A DNA stretch of 64,000 bases from NCBI GenBank assembly GCA_021234155.1, contig JAJEKV010000080.1:1598182-1662181 (forward strand), given 5' to 3'. Made by a program: the position numbers and the translations under genes. The notes beneath the pieces are model-generated. The model saw nothing but the letters and a program-made list of their open reading frames with translations, did no database searches and was not told the DNA's origin. The DNA is from Isoetes taiwanensis (lineage: Eukaryota; Streptophyta; Lycopodiopsida; Isoetales; Isoetaceae). Below, piece after piece: positions 59,202 through 64,000 of the stretch (within the stretch, counting starts at the first letter, position 1; every line of letters starts with the position of its first letter).

Positions 59202-60439
59202 AGCTCAGAGTAAAAAAAAACAATTTCAAGGGCCAGAGATTATTTTTACGGAGCATCATTTATCTACCTATCCATCTAATTTTCCACCATAGTTTATTAT
59301 TCTATCACACCATAGTTTATTGTTTTTCTCACAGCACATTAGTATTTAGCACACATTAGTATTTAACAATTGTTTTTATACTAGCACACATTAGTATTAG
59401 CACACATTAGCAATTTTATACTAGCACACCTTAATTAGCACACATTAGTACTTTATACTACCACAATTTCATAATACACGCATTAGCATACTAATTTAAA
59501 GTATACTATAATCTTGTATAAGCCAACTTTTTATATTAGACATAAGAATTATATGCCTAGCACCTCTAAGGTCAACATAAGGTGTAAAATATGATTATAC
59601 AAGCACACATATAAACACAACCATGCTATCAATTTGCGACAAAAATTCAAATATTTATATGGGCGACACTATTAAAATTATAGCCCAATTAATGGTATGT
59701 TTGTAATATATTACTGTAACCAGCTTTTTTTTCCAGCCTGTCCTAGAAAATTAAAATTTGGTACGTACCCCACTTTTTTTTTGCCATTAAACTTAGAAAA
59801 ATAACCCATTAACCTTAGAAAAATAACCCATTGGCCACACTATATCCGCATTTTTTTTTCTTACATACATTATTCCGCTTTTTTCTCTCATTATATCCAG
59901 TATTATTCACAATACATAGTAATAGATGTGGTTACTAAGCTTCGACATCGTTTGAGTCATGTTTTAATCATAACTCATGAATTGTAGTGGATAAGTGGCT
60001 TAGGAGGCACAAGAAAGAGTTTGAAAAACATCTCCAAGGGCATGTCGTTTAAAAGATGTATAGATATGAATATGAAGCATTTAGATAGAGATGTATAGAT
60101 ATAAGTATGAACATGTAGATAGAACATTAGAGATTTTTGCAGTTATCATTGTACACCTAATTGTATCTATTGCGTCATGGGACCTTCGGACGTGCATATC
60201 TTTTTTTTTAAAAGGCAAGGTGTGGGTAGTTGTGCCGAAATGCCACATGTAATGCCTCATGCGGCATTCCTCTCCCCCCCTTGCGGGACAGTTTTCCCCT
60301 TGCCGCACATTTTCATTTTCAATACAAAGTCCCTATTATCTCCATGTGGTTCTTTACCTCCGTAAATTACAAAATTTAATGCCTTATATACTTGCTATCA
60401 ATGCTACAATGGTGTCCAATGCTTGCCTTATCATAAAGC
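59202..60439. other. AT-rich spacer
   Basis: Short repeated words (TAGCACACATTAG) at 59345-59480; no gene. Confidence 0.5.
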
Positions 60440-60900
60440 ACATTAACAACCAACACATAACTACCATTGACATTAATTAACACAACCATTGGGTCCAACA
60501 CATTTAAATTAAAATCCCCCTTAAACCCCCTTTGGTTTGGGTGCATATTCACACGGGGGGTGACTCCGGGCAACGAGAGCTGTTGGATAGGCATATTCAC
60601 CCCTTATTCCTTAATCTAAACCGTACGTAAAGTTCCTCGTTTGTGGGGTATGCAAGTACAAAATTTGCTATACTGTATAACAAGATTTGCAAAATACTAT
60701 AAGATTTCAAGCGGAATACTATATGGTGTTGATTTCGTACGTGCAAAATACAATTATGAGGGCTCTCGCCCCTACGTCACCCCCCGCGGTGAATATGCAC
60801 CCAAACCAAAGGGGATTTAAGGGGATTTTAATTTAAATGTGTTGGACCCAATGGTTGTGTTAATTAATGTCAATGGTAGTTATGTGTTGGTTGTTAATGT
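60440..60900. mobile_element. fold-back element, ~140-bp inverted arms
   Basis: Left arm 60440-60580 and right arm 60762-60900 are near-perfect inverted copies (ACATTAACAACCAACACATA ... GAGAGC against its complement), with a 181-bp loop containing no ORF. A MITE or fold-back element is likely. A short duplicate of the right end follows at 60893-60925. TSD not identified. Confidence 0.85.
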
Positions 60901-61663
60901 CAATGGTTGTTATGTGTTGGGGATTTAATTTTTATATGTTGGATGCCTCATAATTGTATTTTGCACGTAACTAGAATTCATTTGAGGCTTTCATCTGTAG
61001 CTTTTGAATTTGATCACAATAAAGCAAATAGAACATAAGTAAAAGTTACCATAAAGATAGAGCAGATTGATCCCATTATTACAAAGTTATAAAGTTTGCA
61101 ATACAAAGAAAACCCCCCGTTATTATGCTACATATAGTTACTTCCGCTACAACTATTTCTCTTTCACAATGACACCATTGTTTATCAATCCATATGATTT
61201 TGGATGCTCCATCTCTAGCTTAAAGGTAATGCATGATTCACCTTATGGTTCGATTAAAGTTCCAAACCTACAATATAAATGCATTCTTGTGGCCTTTGTT
61301 TGGTGATCTGCGTGACATGGAAAAGGGCGTGGAATAATCCTTTGTTGTGTGCATAAGAATCCGTTTGTTGATTGAAGCTAAAGGTCGGGCCGCTATGAAC
61401 AATTTGACCTGGGAATATCCAAGAGTTGGAAGCAAACATAGGGCCTAAATCTAAACTCTTTTTGAATCTGCAGCAAATCTTAGGAAGGAAACAAAAAGGG
61501 GTTTTGCAGCACTACATTGTAAAATCAGGAAACCAATACCTTGTAAAAAAAAACATTATGCTAACTAAAGAAACATTAAAAAACAAATACCTTTGTAAGT
61601 GTGAGCAAAAAATCCATCTCGTGGTAGTAAAATCCACTCCGGCAATAAGAATCCAAGAGGACA
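60901..61663. other. AT-rich spacer
   Basis: No gene seen. Confidence 0.5.
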
Positions 61664-61962
61664 AGTACACATGCATATGCACACATGCACACACATGCAC
61701 ATGCACTTGCACTTGCACTTGCACTTGCACTTGCACTTGCACTTGCACTTGCACTTGCACTTGCACATGCACATGCACAATACACATGCACATGCACATG
61801 CACAATACACATGCACATGCACACACATGCACATGCATGTGCACATGCACATGCATACACATGCGCAGTGTTCATGCACAAACACTGCGCTGTGCATGTG
61901 CACATGCATGTGCATGTGTGTGCATGTGCGTGCATGTGCATGTGTTCATGCACAAACACATG
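61664..61962. repeat. (GCACTT)10 and (GCACAT)n/(ATGTGC)n microsatellite
   Basis: Exactly ten GCACTT units at 61703-61762 are embedded in CACATG-rich sequence. At 61863-61890 a perfect GCGCAGTGTT/AACACTGCGC inverted repeat with an 8-base loop extends outwards through CATGTGCA words. Long alternating purine-pyrimidine runs. Confidence 0.95.
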
Positions 61963-63480
61963 CAGAGAAAGACAACAACCCTCGGATTGTTCCAACCAAC
62001 AAAAATCAACGGCCCATAAAGGGTGCACTCTAGAAATACTATTTAGTACACCTCAACGAATACAACAACGAAATCATAGAAAAACCATGTGAAAAAACGT
62101 ATAAAAATCTAAAAGTAACCCCCTGTTATTGTGCTACATATTGGCGCACATCGATTGTTCAGAGCATGGATTGTTTCTCTAGGGCGCAAAGTGGATGGAT
62201 GTTTTGGTTGTATGATTATCATTCCAAGTTGCCAATGTTACGTAGGGTGCATATCCAATTGTTTCTCTATGGCGCAAAGTGCATGGATGTTCTGGTTGTA
62301 TGATTATCATTCTGACTTTCTAATACTAGACATAGAATGCAATTGCGTGGATGCTTCATGTGAATTCCATATTGCATACAATAAAGAACATGGGGTGCAA
62401 TAGTTTTGAACATGAAGCATTGTGGTAAATTTCTCTCTTGGCCTTCTTGGTGAATATCATTCCACGTTGCCAACATTAAGGAACAAGGGTGCAATAGTCT
62501 TGAACACAAGAGGCATTATGGTAAATTCCTCGCTTGGCCTCCTTTCAAATTTAATAACGTAGTGTAACATGTGTCTACAGTTTCAAGGTTGTATATAGCA
62601 AAGTTATTTATGTGATCTATGGCAGGCTGAACGTCAAGTGTAATGCTAGATATTCTCTACATCATACACAGAAAATTATTGCATTACGGTTCGAATTCAA
62701 TTGCTATAGATATTCTCTATATGATACACATGGAAAACAAAATTGCATTAAGTTTGGACTTAACTTTTTCCCATCATTTATTTGTGGCAGAGGCCTATTG
62801 CAATTTATACACAAAAGCAGGCTATCTTATTTATTTGTGCTATAGGCTGACCATGTCAGTTTGTGATATTCTTTTGAGTTTTGTATACAAATTGAATTTC
62901 AATTTTTCTATGCCAGTCTATGTCTTTTCTACTGTTTTGATCTCTAAGCTCTTTTGCAGCCATTCTCAATCTCAATGACAATCTACACACATTGGTGTGG
63001 GAATATTTTTGTTGAATGGCATGAAAGCTTTTCTTAAGGAACCCTTGAAACTTTCCGATTCATCATCCATCCCTTGGGTCAGTGGCATCTGTTTTTGCCA
63101 TTGATGGCATGTTGAGACAAAGAGTATGCCATTGATGGCATGTTGAGACAAAGAGTATGTAGACACTCTAACTAAAGTTTTACCATAGTAGGTGATTATT
63201 CTAGAATGCCAATAGTATATGCCTATCTAAGAAGTGTGTGTTGAAATGTTTGTGGGGACAATGAGCAACAGATGCCATCATTGTGGGGCAGTGTCAAGGA
63301 AGGATGGCCTTGATACATTTTGTTGCAATGTTCCTTTAAATGGAGTGATGGTATTGGCATTACAGTAGGGCAAAGTACCATTCACATCTTAGCAGTCCAT
63401 TCCGTCTAAGGCAGGATTAAATCTACAACATTCCTTCAACTTACAAACTCTCATCTACCCATTTCATGTCCATGAATAAT
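61963..63480. repeat. spacer with short tandem duplications
   Basis: Direct duplications: ~58 bp at 62169-62228 and 62256-62312 (GGCGCAAAGTG.ATGGATGTT), a GATATTCTCTA..AT.ATACACA pair at 62649 and 62709, and a perfect 31-bp tandem repeat at 63097-63127 and 63128-63158. No gene recognised. Confidence 0.7.
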
Positions 63481-63509
63481 GCCCGGCATCGCCGGGCACA
63501 CGTTTCTAG
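63481..63509 (+). mobile_element. Helitron 3' terminus
   Basis: Hairpin GCCCGGC-ATC-GCCGGGC (63481-63497), eight bases, then CTAG at 63506-63509 followed by T. The hairpin arms equal those at 29437-29453, so both are probably one family. The 5' end was not found. Confidence 0.7.
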
Positions 63510-64000
63510 TAGCTCTTAAATAGACATATTTTGGATTGAAAACTTTAAGAAATACTTAATTTTCTAAAGTAATATATTTTGGTTCATGATTTAAAACTTG
63601 AAGTTCTTCATACTAGTTGTTATTGCAACTATTTCAAGTGCAATACAAGAAATAATAGTTCTAAAAATTACAGAAAGTATTTTACGTATAGTACGTAAAG
63701 TACGTATTTTACGTATTTAATAAGTACTTTATAATTCCAAAAAATGTATTTAAAGTACTTTTTAAATGAGAGGTATGCATATGGTATTAATACGTTACGT
63801 ACATATAATACCCGTACCGTACTAAACTTACCTGACAACACTGCTCCAGGGTCTGGGCCATTCAAACGGCCGCACACAGATGTTGCAGATAATGAACCTG
63901 TTGGGGCCAAAGAGCATAAGGATCTTATCAAGCACGCAAGAAGCGGCTTATGTGGGAGAATAAGTGTTTTGTTTGTTATTCAACCGATCATAAGTTTTAT
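63510..64000. other. AT-rich end of window, possible exon
   Basis: A run of TACGTA words lies at 63684-63815. From about 63840 a + frame (APGSGPFKRPHTDVADNEP) looks coding and could be an exon of a gene beyond the window; unrecognised. Confidence 0.3.

Noticed and set aside
61426-62092. Long open frames in several phases rich in His-Ala, Cys-Thr or Leu-His repeats
   Set aside because: They are translations of the CA/TG-rich microsatellite; openness in many frames is a composition artefact.

Overview
The window looks like repeat-dense nuclear DNA of a land plant. Supporting signs are L1-type LINEs with C-terminal zinc-finger domains, a Ty3/gypsy chromovirus, copia and TRIM/SMART-like LTR pieces with an initiator-tRNA-Met-type primer site, hAT MITE and Helitron ends, GT-AG introns and a single-exon F-box/beta-propeller gene. 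The mixture of LINEs with an RRM/coiled-coil ORF1 and LINEs with a zinc-knuckle ORF1 makes me think of a seed-free plant such as a fern, but that is a guess. There is no bacterial, plastid or mitochondrial organisation.

Layout. 1-1.7 kb: 3' part of a GC-rich LINE on +. 1.7-2.0 kb: A-rich tandem duplication. 4.47-5.14 kb: two spliced exons of an unrecognised gene on -, with an inverted exon copy beside it. 6.7-10.9 kb: decayed LINE on - (ORF1 plus endonuclease/RT). 11.3-12.4 kb: 5'-truncated LINE with an intact C-terminal ORF and a 21-bp target-site duplication. 13.0-14.1 kb: the only convincing intact host gene, an F-box protein, followed by a degraded duplicate of its own 3' end. 17-18.3 kb: gene remnant. 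19.4-19.6 kb: hAT MITE. 19.9-21.2 kb: decayed transposon-associated ORF. 22-27 kb: LINE A on + with LINE B of the same clade inserted on -. 27.2-28.1 kb: AT-rich minisatellite with heat-shock-element-like arrays, a tRNA-derived SINE head and a CCGTNGGAT repeat cluster. 28.6-29.7 kb: LTR edge and two Helitron 3' ends. 34.1-35.6 kb: flanking direct repeats with tandem repeats between. 36.1-37.5 kb: processed 6-phosphogluconate dehydrogenase pseudogene. 37.7-41.5 kb: LTR-like segment, MITE-like element, gene exons, copia LTR and tandem arrays. 41.78-42.10 kb: complete TRIM/SMART-like element.

42.8-53.8 kb is best read as one L1-type LINE on -, split by three insertions: an 0.8-kb LINE fragment, a 3.6-kb segment carrying a small spliced gene, and a 0.16-kb short retroelement. 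It abuts a gypsy chromovirus (53.8-58.4 kb, -) that has a 3' LTR, a broken pol and no gag. 58.4-64 kb holds repeated 30-bp palindromes, a 140-bp-arm inverted repeat, a CA/TG-rich microsatellite with a cruciform-capable palindrome, short tandem duplications and another Helitron 3' end.

No genes work together here as a pathway. The story is layered transposition around a few host genes. Nearly all TE ORFs carry stops or frameshifts. All homology calls are by eye, from motifs and memory of families, without a database search.
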